Below are positions 32,661 through 44,846 of a stretch of 64,000 nt of DNA, one piece after another. Source of the DNA: Asterella californica (taxonomy: Eukaryota; Streptophyta; Marchantiopsida; Marchantiales; Aytoniaceae); assembly GCA_036924285.1 (NCBI GenBank), contig JAYKYS010000002.1:682001-746000 (forward strand), written 5' to 3'. Within the stretch, counting starts at the first letter, position 1; every line of letters begins with the position of its first letter. Both the position numbers and the translations under genes were made by a program. The notes beneath the pieces are model-generated. The model was not told where the DNA came from. It did no database searches and was given only the letters and a program-made list of their open reading frames with translations.

Positions 32661-33870
32661 ACTGTAGTTTAGGAGTACAATGCGGAATGCTCGTTGCGTG
32701 AATGGAAAGGACACACTGAATTTGTCTGCATTCAATCGATGGAGAGTTGAGATGGAAGAGAGTATCTGCTACCGAGCATGATTTACAATGTAAAACTCTA
32801 GAACAGATCCGAGAGACTGCCGGTTGATTGGAGCTTTATTTCACGATTTTGAGGAATTTGAAGGGAACTTAAAACGCTGGTCATTTGTACACAGCGTGTC
32901 TTCCGGTGTGTAAAATCAAAACTGCACTGCAGAGTTTGAGCGTGTCGATATGGAGCAACACTCGGGTGTTGCTGAGCGTCTTAACGTCTCTCTAAAACAT
33001 ATTCGATTTAATGCGTCTTTCATGATTCTGTATGATGTGTGGTATTACACAATGCAGAAATTCACCCAACGTAGGTTGATGTTAGAAGGGTACCGAAATC
33101 TGCTGTCCGAGTTTACACAAGAGAGACGGAAGAGAATGAGCGCAAGTCTGAAGTCTTTAGTTGTATAATATCGAGTTCCACCGGGGCATCCGTTCAAGCT
33201 CTGGATGGACAAGAGAACTTCATAGTGAGAAGTCCAGAAGACCCTGCGGTCAGGTCAGAATGTTCATGCATTGTTCATTCATTGTTCATGAAATGAGATG
33301 ACCGTGCTCCCATCTGATTTGCTGGGACTTAGAGCTAGAGGAGAACCTTATAGCAAGATTTGATGCTATCTGGTATTCAGCCAGCTTGTTTGTTATCTAC
33401 ATGAATTGTTTACCAGCATTTCTTGTTCAAGAACTTACTCCAGTATATAGTTGTCACCCACCTCTTGTTGCAATACGCCGGGTAGACATTGTGTGGTTCG
33501 AATCTCCAATGGTGATCCAGCTAGGAGGAGAGATTTATCTTCTATTCCTCCTCCAGTGATTAGAAGTCTTGAGTATCTTCAAGACGAACCACTCAGAAGA
33601 GGAATGATGCAGTGAAGCCAAGGTACACAAGTTTGTGGATTGTGTCAACAGAGAGGGCATAACAAAAGAACTTGTCCATTGCGTGAGCATACTACTAGTG
33701 TCACTGATGTTGATTCTGAAGTTCCTGTTCACAGCAAAAAACCTAGAATTGTTGGATATTGTAACTGATGCTGATTTCAAAGTTCTTGTTGACAGCCATA
33801 ACTTTAACCGCGAACATTTAGATAGTTTGCGGTTTCAGCATCAAAAGAGGAATCGACGGAAGGAGGATTA
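32661..33870 (+). pseudogene. Decayed ORF remnants including a CCHC zinc knuckle
   Basis: Protein-like runs occur in several frames. At about 33540-33740 one frame reads IPPPVIRSLEYLQDEPLRRG, a TGA, then a CCHC knuckle CGLCQQRGHNKRTC (C-x2-C-x4-H-x4-C) followed by PLREHTT. Knuckles of the GHNKRTC type occur in plant MULE-type transposases and some Gag proteins. An earlier frame, 32950-33168, reads EQHSGVAERLNVSL, faintly like a copia integrase. No single gene can be reconstructed. Confidence 0.35.
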
Positions 33871-34039
33871 AGGAATAGTGACTAGCTGAAGATGCACATT
33901 TTAGGTTTATTCTATTCATTCACACTGAAATGTATACGCATTGCGTGTTCTAGAGAGACAACATTTATTCACAATATGTTAACATTGAGTTGTGTCTCTC
34001 TCTACATGGACTAATGGATTGCACGTGTGCAGTCAGAGT

Positions 34040-34429
34040 CTACGTCAGATTCATCTCCATTGTGCTGATTGATGTGCGTCCGTCCTTCGGCCCTTCGGAC
34101 CCACAAAGTGCGTAGCTGATGTGCCAAATGAGCTTCTCCTTTGCTTGGTTGTTTTGGCACGGCGCTAGCGTTGTAGATGCAGTGCGCATGCGTGTTCGAT
34201 TATGAACTGAATATAATTTATCGACCATCACCTTCCATGCTGTAGATTTAGAGTGTTCATCATAAAACGAGTACACGTCGTCATGTAGTATTTCATGAAG
34301 AATTCCGACCACTTCTTTGAGTTGCTTGACTACGTTCGCCACCACTTGGTCTTCTGCATGAGCTTTTGAATCCGACAAACTGGTGTTCACAAATCGTGGT
34401 GTACGCGTGCCCCCACTGATCACAGTCAA
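34040..34429 (-). pseudogene. Possible copia Gag fragment
   Basis: A 129-codon frame reads VANVVKQLKEVVGILHEIL, then STAWKVMVDKLYSVHNRTRM. The pattern of small residue-Ala-Trp, Leu, Tyr, Asn and Arg resembles the UBN2-type Gag of Ty1/copia elements. There is no zinc knuckle or protease nearby, and the frame could still be chance. Confidence 0.25.
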
Positions 34430-34439
34430 ATAACACTTT

Positions 34440-34830
34440 ACTGTTATTCAACCATTTTTAAGGAACCAAATCACAAAAGTTTTGTATTCACGTGCTCACA
34501 AAAACATGAAGCACATAATACTGTTACACAGAAATCACGTCGTTTTGTTATTCTCATTGCACTTGGGCACATCAATAATTCACATTATAACACGGAATAA
34601 CATGATTTTGTTATTCACTTATTCCAAGAAGATTTTGGTTAATATTATAGAACAGAGATAAGTTATTCACTGTAAGGTGAATAATGTGCATGTAAATTAT
34701 TCACATCACTACACAGAATCACATAATTCTATTATTCCTTCCTCAAGGAATAACAGATTTGAACTATTCTTCATTCACACGAAATAATGTAAATAATTAG
34801 ATGCAGAATAACAGATTCTTGTTATTCAAT
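34440..34830. repeat. Low-complexity stretch with recurring GTTATTC motifs
   Basis: Variants of TTGTTATTC and its complement GAATAACA recur irregularly through this AT-rich stretch. No coding potential is seen. Confidence 0.5.
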
Positions 34831-34902
34831 ATTTCTGATCACTCCGGAACATAAGGAACGATCAAACGATTGTTCTTTATGTTCTAGACTAACCAGTTTC
34901 CA

Positions 34903-35230
34903 TGGAGAACAAGACGACTGAAGAGAAGAGTGACAAAAATGGGATTGACATAACTGCGCATTAGGCTAATGATGTGGAGACAAGATATACAATTCCAGCA
35001 GGGCATGTGATAACCCTGGAAGAAGAAGAAAACTGATGTTCAAAGGACGAGGGCGTAGTGCAAGTTTAACACCTGCAGCTTGCGAGACGACAGAAATGAC
35101 TTTGTCCAGCAGACGGATTTTGGTTCATAAGCAAATCATCGAGGATCGAGATGGGATCGTCAGGAGGAGTCAGACCAAGCTGAACATCGAGACAGGAGAC
35201 GAGGATTCTACTAGTGAAGAAATGTACTAG
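34903..35230 (+). pseudogene. Unrecognised ORF remnant at the inner edge of the left arm
   Basis: An ATG at 34903 starts MENKTTEEKSDKNGIDITAH, with a TAG at 34963, then ANDVETRYTIPAGHVITLE and a TGA. A second frame, 35036-35230, continues with hydrophilic sequence (RRSQTKLNIETGDEDSTSEE). Part of it (34915-34970) also occurs near 61130-61180, where a copia element is inserted. Acidic and charged composition is all that can be said. Confidence 0.3.
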
Positions 35231-35869
35231 TGCAGCATTTTGCATTTTGTAGCAGTGTGCATTGTAAATTGACTGTTTACGAAGGAAAAGTCAAACTGCT
35301 CGATTTTGAATAAAGCTCGATCAATTCATAGCTCTCTCTTGTGTTTGCGCCATTTCCTGTATTGCTCAACTGCTGATACTGTCATTGTCATGTCATACCA
35401 TTTCCACGTCTGCCTCAACTGCTGTATAGAATTCTATCAATAGAGAAAAAGATCAGTTAAGTTATCAATAAATTTAATAACAAAGATAACAACAATAACA
35501 AATAATTACATAGATTGGAATAGAGCATCAAACGTTAATGATCATGGATGACCACAAAGAATAAAAAGAATATGAATGTATAAATAAAATCATAAATGAT
35601 ATTTCTCCTACTCTGTAATATTATTGTTACTAATATATTATGCCATGCAATATTTTGCCCCTATTTTCATAGGAGGAGCTAAGTTAAATATTTTCGTTCA
35701 ACGTACTACTCTATTTGTGAGATGTGGGGAAGTGAATGTGAATCTGACTCTTACTCGAACCTTTCACAGAAGATCATGATCGGTCGATGTTGCACCCCGA
35801 ATTCTTATAATTCTTTACTTGATCAGACCCTTCACCTGGAGTTGTCTGTCGTACATGTCACTTTGCCTA
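35231..35869. other. Non-coding stretch
   Basis: AT-rich. Only short frames without any recognisable domain. Confidence 0.4.
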
Positions 35870-37560
35870 ATCATCAGTTTGTATTAGCAAAACAAACTAT
35901 GCATGCATAGGGACAAGTTAATCAACAATCTAAAATTATTTTTTTCCAGGTTCTAATTCATATCACTGCTCCTGTCGGAAAGCAAGGTAAGTCTCAGTTT
36001 TTGGTGTGGCTAAACAACATGACCTGTATGACTTGCAACTCCAAGTCAGGGGTCTGATCAAGCAAGAAATTATCAGAGGGTTCGATCAAATTCGATGTTC
36101 GTTGTGGAGGTCCTATCAAATAAATCTGGATTAGCTATTTTCTATGAACTTTTCATGGCAGGCTTGATCAGAAAAGGTGATGATATAGATATACATGTGG
36201 ATTTGGTTTGACCAAGTCCACCCAAATACAAAATGAGTTCTAATAGCACGGCAGTGAATATGCATGCAAAGTGTACTTCTTGCAAGGAAAAAAAGAAAAT
36301 AAATGGAAATAGAGCTCAGAAAATTATCACTAATCATTGACCAACAACTAGCTTAGTGTTTACCGAAAACTTTAGTGAGATAAAACACGGACATCATAAA
36401 ACACGGACACACGGACAAAATTGAACGTTGATTTAGAAAAAACTCACACATCAAAGCTGAATGTCGATTTAGAATTAACTGACAATATAACTTAAAACAT
36501 GACTTATATTAGGCTGGAGTTATGTGAAATATACACATGTTACGATAAACTAAAAACAAAATCTCTTAATTAAACAATTCTCTGTTACGTGCAATATACA
36601 CATCACATTCTTACGATAAGGAGTAAAATCCATAAGTACAGTATCCAGATTATGAGATAATGGGAGCTATGCTCCCATGAACTCATAAAAGACTGAGTCC
36701 ATGAATCATTAAATCTTTGTTAAAACTTTTTAATTTATTTCTTATCTCTTCTAAGAGGGAAAGTTAGAGATAAATTAAACAGCATGCATATTTTTCCTCT
36801 TCTTAACTTGGAAGAGGGTGAATATATATGCAGAATAAGGAGAACAAGAATTTACTTATTTAACAGATACCAGCAGGGTTAAGATTGTTGAACTACTTTG
36901 TTAACAAAAAGACGAGGAGAAGTTGTAACAACTGCTCATATATATGATCGCTGGAAAGCATTCCAACACTCTATTCTTTGATTGCGCAGAGCGAGGTCAT
37001 GATTTATCCTCTATGAGGGAAGTGTGTTCGCCCAAAGCTCTTTCTACTATGTGATGTATCTCGGCTGTCCAGTGGTGATCGTAACTTTTGTAGCGAACAG
37101 TAATCTATCGGGTATTGGGTAAATAAAAATAACTCATAGCGGCATTGTTAAAACCGTCATTTGTATTTGGGTGCTGGTTAAACCTCTAAGTTAATTCTTT
37201 ATTTCATAAATTCCAAGTTGAGATGGAGAAGTAGTAACCAAAACCATTTTTCACATAACGTTTAATTTTCAGTTCCCTAGAAACAAACCCACAAAATAAG
37301 GTCTTCTAAGGTCACCCATAGCACTTGTAGTTATACTCGTGCTTTAGAGAAAATCTTGAAAATACGTGCTTGTGAATGTTACGATACACCTATATACGCT
37401 TATTCTATATAGTACGTTCAGAACAAGGTGTTGCACTATAGAACTGAGAGGAAACACATTTTGTGGATTATTCTTTCAAATAATTAGTTAAATATAGAAA
37501 TACATAGCAACAATGTAACAAGACAAATAACAACATTCAAATAGATGTGTTTTCTGTAAC
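35870..37560 (-). repeat. Repeat R1, copy 2 (left arm of the inverted duplication)
   Basis: Its reverse complement matches 54880-56755 over nearly the whole length, for example CTCGGCTGTCCAGTGGTGAT against CTCGGCTGTCCGGTGGTGAT. It is non-coding. The midpoint of this pair lies near 46.2 kb, as for the thaumatin block pair. Confidence 0.85.
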
Positions 37561-38338
37561 ACACAAGAAAACTAAAAGATGCTAAAAAGTAATAATATAA
37601 AGATCGAATCCACAGAGATGTAAGTAAATAACATCCAAATATAGTAAACAAGTGATAGAGGTGGTTGTCTCACAAGCAAAATTCACCCCGGTAGAGTTCA
37701 AACTCAGGTCTATCTAACAAGACAAAGTTGATAATTTTGACAAATAACATAACAGATACTAAATAGATCAGGGACCTCAAGAAAAAGATAAACAACAAGA
37801 GTACAGAGCCACTGATAACAAGTCTCAACAGAGAAGTACTGCTGAAGTGCTACTAAGTAGCCTCTATCATCATAAACGCTAAGTATCTTCACACTAAGTT
37901 ATCTTCACTACTACTGTTCTCAAAAACTCAGACAAAGAAGACTCTTCTTTCGCTGAAGTACGAAGAATGCTTCTTCTGAATTGTGACCTAAGAAGAACTT
38001 CACATCGAAGATACTTCTTAAGAAGAACACTCCCTCAAAAGTAACTTCGTCCTAAAACTGCTTCGTAGTTGCTGGTTTGTTCTCAGACTTCATCTCAAAC
38101 TCTTAACTGATTTTGTCAGTTACATATATATATGTAACTGACAAAGAACTTCGTCATCCAGACTAATTCCTACCACAACAAACTACACAAGTAAAACTTC
38201 GAAGAAGACAAATACACAGTGGCTCCGTAAATTTCAGAAAAAATAGAAATCCAAAATAACAAACACATAGAGGTACTGAGAACGAACAACACAACTTCTT
38301 ATATACAACTTCCCCCCGAAGATGGTAGATCTTACTTC
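37561..38338. other. Non-coding stretch with a perfect palindrome
   Basis: 38112-38145 is a perfect 34-bp palindrome with 17-bp arms (TTTGTCAGTTACATATA). The rest has no supported gene. Confidence 0.7.
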
Positions 38339-39493
38339 CTAAGAAATAGGATGAACATCGGCATCATCCGATGAAGGTCCTACGTCTGAAATGACACTAG
38401 GAACAACACTAGAGCCTAACGCTAAGTCTCTAGCTATCTCACTAACCAAAAACTTCATAGTCGCTCTGATCTCACAAAGTTCTTGCACTACCCTCTGGCC
38501 TAATCTAGCTATTGGGTTCTTCACTGAAGAACTCTCTACATCTTCTACTTCTAACTCCTGTCTAATCTACTGAAGAAGCTTCAGCTCCGAAGTATCCAGA
38601 TCGGTTGCGAAGTAGTTCTTCAGCTTCGGCTCGACTCTGCTGCGAAGTCTCACGGCTTGCTCTTCGATCGAAGTACACTTCGTCTTTAGATCCTCGATCT
38701 CTTTTGTCATTTCGGCTAAAGTGTCTTGGCATCGATCTCATTGTTGTCTCATCTCGATCAGCTTCTTCTTCACCAACGACAAGATCTTCTCATGCTCCTT
38801 CCTGATTTCCGCCTTCTGACAAAGTAGTTCCTCCTGCTCAGAAGTCAGTCTGTGAACCTCTTCAGACTTCGCAGTGATCTCCCTCTTCGACACCAAGATC
38901 GCAACTCGCAAGTTCTCCTTCTCCTCTTGCTAGTTTTCTCACCCGAAGTTCATCATCTGCACAAGCTTGGCTAAGTCAATTGTCGTCTTACTACTTGCTC
39001 GTAAGTTCCTCGGTAACTCTCCAAGACAAAGAGTAGAGGTACCACTCCTTCTTGCAAGTACTCTGTTGAAGACTCAGACGATGTACTTCTTTGACCGTAG
39101 AAGAGCTCACTTGTGCCTCACCACACTCTTTCTTCTTCTCTTCCATCGGGATATCCTCGACCTCCACACAGACTTCTTCTGCATCAAATTCCTCGACGCA
39201 CACAGTTCACTTTCTCTTCATCTTCTTCCTCGAAGTAGATGGCGTTGATCTTGGTGTATCCCCCAAGATCTTTCTTCGGCCGCTTCTTCGGACCGGTGCT
39301 GCAATATCCTCGACATCGTCGTCTTTGTCCAAGTTGACGATTCAAGCTCCTTTATAGTTGCCGCTGTCGTAACTTCCTCAGTAGCTACTTCCTCATCTGC
39401 GACTTCGTCGAACAACTTCTCTATCAGTACGTCTCTCCGTGGAGTTGACTCGACCACAAATTCATCTTCTTCGGCTTGGTCGACGAAGCCCAA
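38339..39493 (-). pseudogene. ORF-X copy 2
   Basis: On the minus strand, LGFVDQAEEDEF-like sequence followed by LIEKLFDEV and EEVATEEVTTAATI matches the acidic middle of ORF-X copy 1 (3002-3090). It is followed by charged coiled-coil sequence over several broken frames and ends VQELCEIRATMKFLVSEI at 38339, which corresponds to the tail of copy 3. The N-terminal RRTTY block is missing and stops or shifts are common. Function unknown. Confidence 0.55.
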
Positions 39494-39544
39494 CTTCTTC
39501 TTGTCATCTTTCAGCAGTGTATATACGTTGGGAGTTGATATATA

Positions 39545-39659
39545 TTGTGACGTTCGTTTTCGCGCTTGTTTCTCTCTTTCTTGTCTCTGTTCAGCACACT
39601 ACATCTCCACAGTCAGGAACCTCACGTTTTCTTGGAAATCCTTCACGCAATATCCGACA
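39545..39659 (+). repeat. Tail fragment of an LTR-B type repeat
   Basis: It matches 44490-44602 in the same orientation (TCTCCACAGTCAGGAACCTC, TATCCGACA end). The rest of the LTR is absent. Confidence 0.75.
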
Positions 39660-39669
39660 TGATACCGTC

Positions 39670-39890
39670 CTACAAGAGTGGTTTCTGAAAACCCTTACTC
39701 CTACAGATAGGAGAATTTCTCAAAGTTTGTCGGTTTCGTTCGTGGTTCGTATGTACGGTTAGAAACTGCACAGAACGTCTATCATCTAGACTATGGATCC
39801 TAGCATAATGAGATTCGTCATCCATCACCTTGGTCTCCATTCGAACTGCAGTAATATAAGACTGATCAAGAATCACAGGATATACTAGTG
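39670..39890 (-). pseudogene. pro: Gypsy protease fragment (element 2 family)
   Basis: The frame reads ILDQSYITAVRMETKVMDD and RRSVQFLTV with NHERNRQTL, closely matching the second half of the element 2 protease (14972-15130). The catalytic half is missing and both ends are truncated. Confidence 0.85.
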
Positions 39891-40657
39891 TTTTTCTATT
39901 TATTTATAAATACTATATGTTTAAATCGTAATTATTTTATGATCTGAGTTTAAATGATAAAAAGAATTATGACGAAATATTCTAATGTGTGATTTGTGTT
40001 CAGATTAATAATAATATTATTTATGATGTCATTATAAATGATTATGTAACATAAATAATGTTGGTATAAATAAATATATAAAGTACAAGTGTCTTATCAC
40101 CTTGCCACTTTGTCATCTAATACTATCATGTCCCACGTGTGGAAGTCTCGTGACAACATATCTCTCGTCATGTCACCTCTAGCGTCCAGTCATAACATAT
40201 TTCTCTATTGTCACCTCTACCGCCACTTGTAGATATGATTTCACTCTAGAGTTACGAGATTTGAACCTTAGACCTCCCCTTCTCAATCCGAGACCTATAG
40301 TTGCTATTATGATCACCAAGGTGAAATCACGTGATCTATATATACATCTTTTTTGTTATTTAATAAACATAAATTTGGACATTTACTTCACACTCTGATT
40401 TTAAATTTTAAAACTTTGACATGATAACTCTTAGACTCAAGAAACAAAATGACATAAAATTTAAAGATTTAAGTTTATTATATTATGTGTGATAAGAATG
40501 TTTAGTGATGTCTAGTTAAAGGATTGAAAAGCATAATGATAGTGTATCTAAATGACATATCAAACTCTTGGATATGAATTAAAAGATGAGTATTTAGAAC
40601 AAAATTACATATCCAAGTAGAAATATAAATAGAAAAAATAAGATGGATCAGGTTATG
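39891..40657. other. AT-rich non-coding stretch
   Basis: No supported gene. GAGATTTGAACCTTAGACC near 40257 is faintly tRNA-like but has no second half. Confidence 0.4.
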
Positions 40658-41021
40658 AGTTCAAAGACACATCCATTTTTATGTCATATAAACAAATAAA
40701 GTTTATTATGATAACATCTTCCTACCCTTGTCGTCTTGCTTAAACCTTTTCACTCCACTAACCACTCTATGACGAACATTCAAAGAGACTTGCATTCATC
40801 ACAATTACCATTACTCATTGTAAGCGGTCGTATCTCCCAAGTTCAAGGACACATCCATTTTTATGTCATATAAATAAATAAAGTTTGTTTTGATAAACAT
40901 CGTCTTACCCTTGTCGTCTTGCTTTAAATCTTTTTACTCAACTAACCACTCTATGACGAACATTCAAAGAGACTTGCATTCATCATTAGTACCATAAACT
41001 CATTGTAAGAGGCTGTATCTC
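40658..41021 (+). repeat. 182-bp tandem duplication
   Basis: AGTTCAAAGACACATCC starts unit 1 at 40658 and AGTTCAAGGACACATCC starts unit 2 at 40840. The units share most bases, including GACGAACATTCAAAGAGACT. Confidence 0.85.
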
Positions 41022-41494
41022 CAATATGGAAGAACATGCACAATTATGATAAAATGGCACAGGAAGTATACTTCACAACCAATCACGTCTTGACTGCTGT
41101 CCCTGGTATCTATCAAGTAGAAAGATCAAAAGAGTCTACTGAACATGTTATGGTCGACCAGGGGTCTCCCACCTGGTGGATGTAAAAGATCAACAAGACT
41201 TAGGTACAACTTACCAATAATGCTCGACAAGTCAAATGAAGCCAAATCTCATCCGGTACACCTTATAGTGAAGAAGATTGTTCGTGAAGAGGAGAGCCTT
41301 CTTAAGAAGAGTCTTCAGAAGAAGACCTTCGCAGGAAGATCTCTGTAGATAGAAGATGAAGAGAAGGAAGACTTCTTAAGAATGGACTTCTTAAGAGTAG
41401 TCTCTTCAAGAGTAGGTTAGGGTAGACTACCTTATGAAAGATGACAAGAACTGTAAGAGGCAAAGACTCTTACAGTCTCGACAGTAAATTTATA
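41022..41494. other. Non-coding stretch
   Basis: GAAGA-rich runs (41275-41400). No gene is supported. Confidence 0.4.
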
Positions 41495-42509
41495 ACGATT
41501 TATGACCGGATTACATCCGACTTATCCGTTGGCGATCCACTTCAAGTGGGTGGTAGACTTGGTGATTATGTCGGTTGGATTATGGCAGATGAGATACTTG
41601 GTACTTGCTAGAGAGGATCTTTCAAATCAAGTCGAGGGTAGGGCGCTTCGGACGAAGACAACTGAAGGGGTATGTAGATTTCTCTTGGAAGAGGTTGTTT
41701 GTCGGTATGGATGTGTGGGGAAGATCACTGCAGATCGGGGAGAGCTAGATGCACATGAGGCTCGTGAATTCTTTGCAAGGTGTGGGGTGAGGTTGTCACT
41801 GACAACTGCTTATAACCCCGAAGGGAATGCCAAGAGTGAACGTGGTCATCCACCCATTGTGAAGGCTTTGGTGAAGGCTTGCAACGGAAGGGTGCGCGAG
41901 TGGCCTCGACTCTTACCATTTGCGTTATGGGCAGATAGAACGACGCACAGCTCGGTGACAGGTTACATGCCGGTGGAACTCATCACAGGTCAGAAGCCTA
42001 TCATGCCGATTGAAGAACATGTTCTGACATGGAGTGTGTTACCTTGGGAGGACAATTTGACTAGAGAAGAGCTTCTTGCTATTCGAATTAGGCAGTTAGA
42101 GAGAAGACCAGAGGATATCCAAACTGCTTTGGATAGGCTGCGAGAAGCACGGTTGAAGAACAAGGTCAGATTTGATCAGCGACATCGTTTGAGACCTAGA
42201 GATATCAAGGAAGGTGATTGGGTGTTAGTCTATGACAACAGTCTAGACAACCAGCATAGTGCACTCCGGAAGTTTTCCAGAAGATGGTTTGGTCCGTATG
42301 TGGTGAAGAAGGTTCATGACAACGCAACTTACGCCCTGCAAGAGTTGGATGGAACAAGCTTGAAGGTACCAGTGGCAGGTAAACGCGTCAAGATTTTCAA
42401 AAAGAGAGATGAGGAGGTCGATTTAGCAGATATCTTGACGGAGTTTCAGTTTGAGGATGAGGATTATGCAGAAGATCTTGAAGGTGAGGTTGGTTACGAT
42501 GGGAAGTAG
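41495..42509 (+). pseudogene. int: Gypsy integrase, 5' truncated (element 3, same family as element 2)
   Basis: From GLHPTYPLAIHFKWVVDLV to the acidic C-terminus it is closely similar to 17698-18690. The D,D-35-E core is present (WVVDLV, ITADRGELDAHEA, NPEGNAKSERGH), as is the GPY/F region (FSRRWFGPYVV). The frame is open for 335 codons. Upstream Pol, Gag and the 5' LTR are missing; homology starts abruptly near 41495, inside the zinc-binding region. It is followed by a matching polypurine tract and LTR. Confidence 0.9.
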
Positions 42510-42572
42510 GACGTTAAGCCGGTCCACTCCTTGGTTGGTATCTCTGGTGCATACCGGAGGATGCACAGGTTC

Positions 42573-42584
42573 AGAGGGGGTGGA
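42573..42584 (+). promoter_or_regulatory. Polypurine tract of element 3
   Basis: AGAGGGGGTGGA, identical to that of element 2 and directly before the LTR. Confidence 0.85.
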
Positions 42585-42660
42585 TGTCGTGTCGTGGACC
42601 GGCTCCTACTTGAAATTCAAACTTCGATACTTGTTGCTCCAAAGACACTCATGAGAAGAC

Positions 42661-43131
42661 AAGCTAGGCCCCAGCTTACGGGCTTTTGGCACAATCTCAG
42701 ATCTCCATTTTCATCACATAGATGGGTAGAGCTCCTTGTCAGCTTTCCAAAGGCACTTTGTCTACTTCGTTTGGACGCCTAGTGGAGAAGTTACAGGACT
42801 CGAAAGATGGAGAAAATAAGCTAGGCCCCAGCTTATGGGTTTTTGGCACCACTTCGGATCTTCGTTCTTATCGCACCAGTGGATAGAGCTCCTTGTCAGC
42901 TTTCCAAAGGCACTTTGTCTACTTCGTTTGGACGCATAGTGAAGAAGTTACAGGACTCGAAAGATGGAGAAAACAAGCTAGGCCCCAGCTTACGAGCTTT
43001 TGGCGCAACTTCGGATCTTTACTTTTATCGCATAGATGGATAGAGCTCGTTGTCAGCTTTCCATGGGCATCTTGTTTATTTCGTTTGGACATCCAGAGAA
43101 GAAGTTATGCGATTCGGAAAAAGGTAAAATC
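42661..43131 (+). repeat. Tandem array, 3 units of 157 bp, in LTR-B
   Basis: AAGCTAGGCCCCAGCTTA recurs at 42661, 42818 and 42975, and a partial unit starts at 43132; the spacing is exactly 157 bp each time. Each unit contains GAGCTCCTTGTCAGCTTTCC or a close variant. Confidence 0.92.
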
Positions 43132-43429
43132 AAGCTAGGCCCCTAGTTACTTGCTGACTGGGTATTTAGGGCTTCAGGCGTTATATCAAACACGCAAGGG
43201 GCCTGCTTCTGATTATTGAGAGTTGAACTTCGTACGTATAGACTGTTGCAAGGGGGCTGCTTAAGGGGCTTGCTTGTTCCTGCGACCTGTCGGTGGATGT
43301 TTTGGAGAATTGGGAAGTCCAATACACGCGCGCAAGGTGTCATCGGGTTCAGATCTGTGCAAGCTACGCACAGGTTAAGACGGTTCTTGAAGAGACGGAT
43401 CGGGGGTTGTGTTCTGAGAGAAATTGAGA

Positions 43430-44040
43430 CGCAGGGAGCAGAATTGAGGTTTTCAGTTACCTGTGAAGGAGAGTTGGACCGTTCGGGCCGTTCCGGAGTC
43501 CAAACTTGCTGTCCTTGGATCCATCGGGATCAGAACAACGAGTTCTTCAGGAAATTGAAGACGATACAAAGTTTTATCGGGCGGTTTGAGAGTTGTGAGA
43601 GAAATTGGCTCGCAGGGAAGCGCTTGCGTCAGGTTTTCATCGCCTGCGACCTGAGATTGGATTGTTCTTCGCGATCGGTGAGCCAAGCTCTTCGTTCTTG
43701 GTGCCTACGCGATCAGGGAGTCCTCATGTACGCATAGGAGAAGACTGTAAGTGAATTGGATTGTTGGTTTGGGTGTGGTGAGCAAATTTGAGCCGCAGGG
43801 AGCCGATTTACGTCAGTTTTTTGTAGCCTGCGACCAAATTTCTCGAGTAGTTTTGCAAGGGGAACTCCAAACGGCTTGTTTGGAGTCTTGTTGGGTTCAG
43901 AGTAGCCAGATCTACCTACCAGCGAAGACGGATATCAGTTTAGACGATCCGTTTGTGCGGTGTGAGCGGTTTTAAGCCGCAGGGAGGAGTTTTTGAAGGT
44001 TCGGTCACCTGCGACCGAAAATTAGCGATATCTCAACTAT
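43430..44040 (+). repeat. Diverged tandem array of about 183 bp in LTR-B
   Basis: CGCAGGGAG-like starts occur at 43430, 43611, 43794 and 43978, each followed some 30-40 bp later by CCTGCGACC or a variant. The units are more diverged than the 157-bp array. Confidence 0.75.
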
Positions 44041-44846
44041 CGGGAGCCGGATCTGAAGGTTTCTTGGGCCAACGGAGTCAGGGAAGGAGACCCTATCAAC
44101 ATTTGAAGATCGTTTGGCGAAAGGAGAAAGTTCCTAGATAGGTCTTTTTCGGTTCCTTCGCTACAGGTTTCGTCCTTTTGAGTTCGTTAAGGACTTAGTT
44201 GGTTGTGTATGGCTTGTGGTAGCTAGCTTTAGCCAAGAGCTAGTGTGTGGATGTGGTTTGGACTTGGGTTTGGATCGCATGATACTGTTGTGGCTCTGAT
44301 TGTTAGCAAAGAGAAGTTTCTCTTGCTTTGAGCTACGTTTTGGCGATTTCAGACTAGGGTTACGTTTCAGGGGTTTGTTTTAGGGCTTCTGAAGTAGGTT
44401 ACAGACCGCTCTGGTCTTTTCCTCAGTTTTGTGCTGTTTGGAGAAAGAATCGACAGTGTACATACTTTCAGAGTGGTATATATCGCAGCATTCCTTTTTC
44501 GTGGTTGTTCTTCTCTGTCTTGTCTCTGTTTGACACACAGCATCTCCACAGCCAGGAACCTCGCGTTTTCCTGGACATCCTTCACGCACAAAATATCCGA
44601 CATGATAACGTGTGAGACGTTTGAACCAACTATATACTCAGAGAATCGGTTTATTATTCAAAATCTGTTTTGAGAGTGCGACAATTCTTAGAGTCGGAGA
44701 GAGTGATCTGACGAAGAGAGAAAGTTCAGACGAAGTCGCGCATTAAGCTTAGGAATACGTTTATTTGCTCTATTGCATTCAGGCGAAGTCTATCTCAAGC
44801 AAAGTCTATTGCGTTAGGACGAATTCAGTGATCTTCGTAGAGTACG

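Larger units (their letters stand above)
42585..44602 (+). repeat. LTR-B: 3' LTR of element 3, 2018 bp
   Basis: It starts TGTCGTGTCG after the polypurine tract and ends ATCCGACA, like the TGTCGCG and CTCCGACA ends of element 2. It is much longer than that LTR (1373 bp) because it contains two tandem arrays. No second copy exists in the window apart from a tail fragment at 39545-39659. Confidence 0.75.

Noticed and set aside
32950..33168. A copia integrase fragment (GVAERLN resemblance).
   Set aside because: Only a few residues match, and neighbouring residues do not continue the domain.
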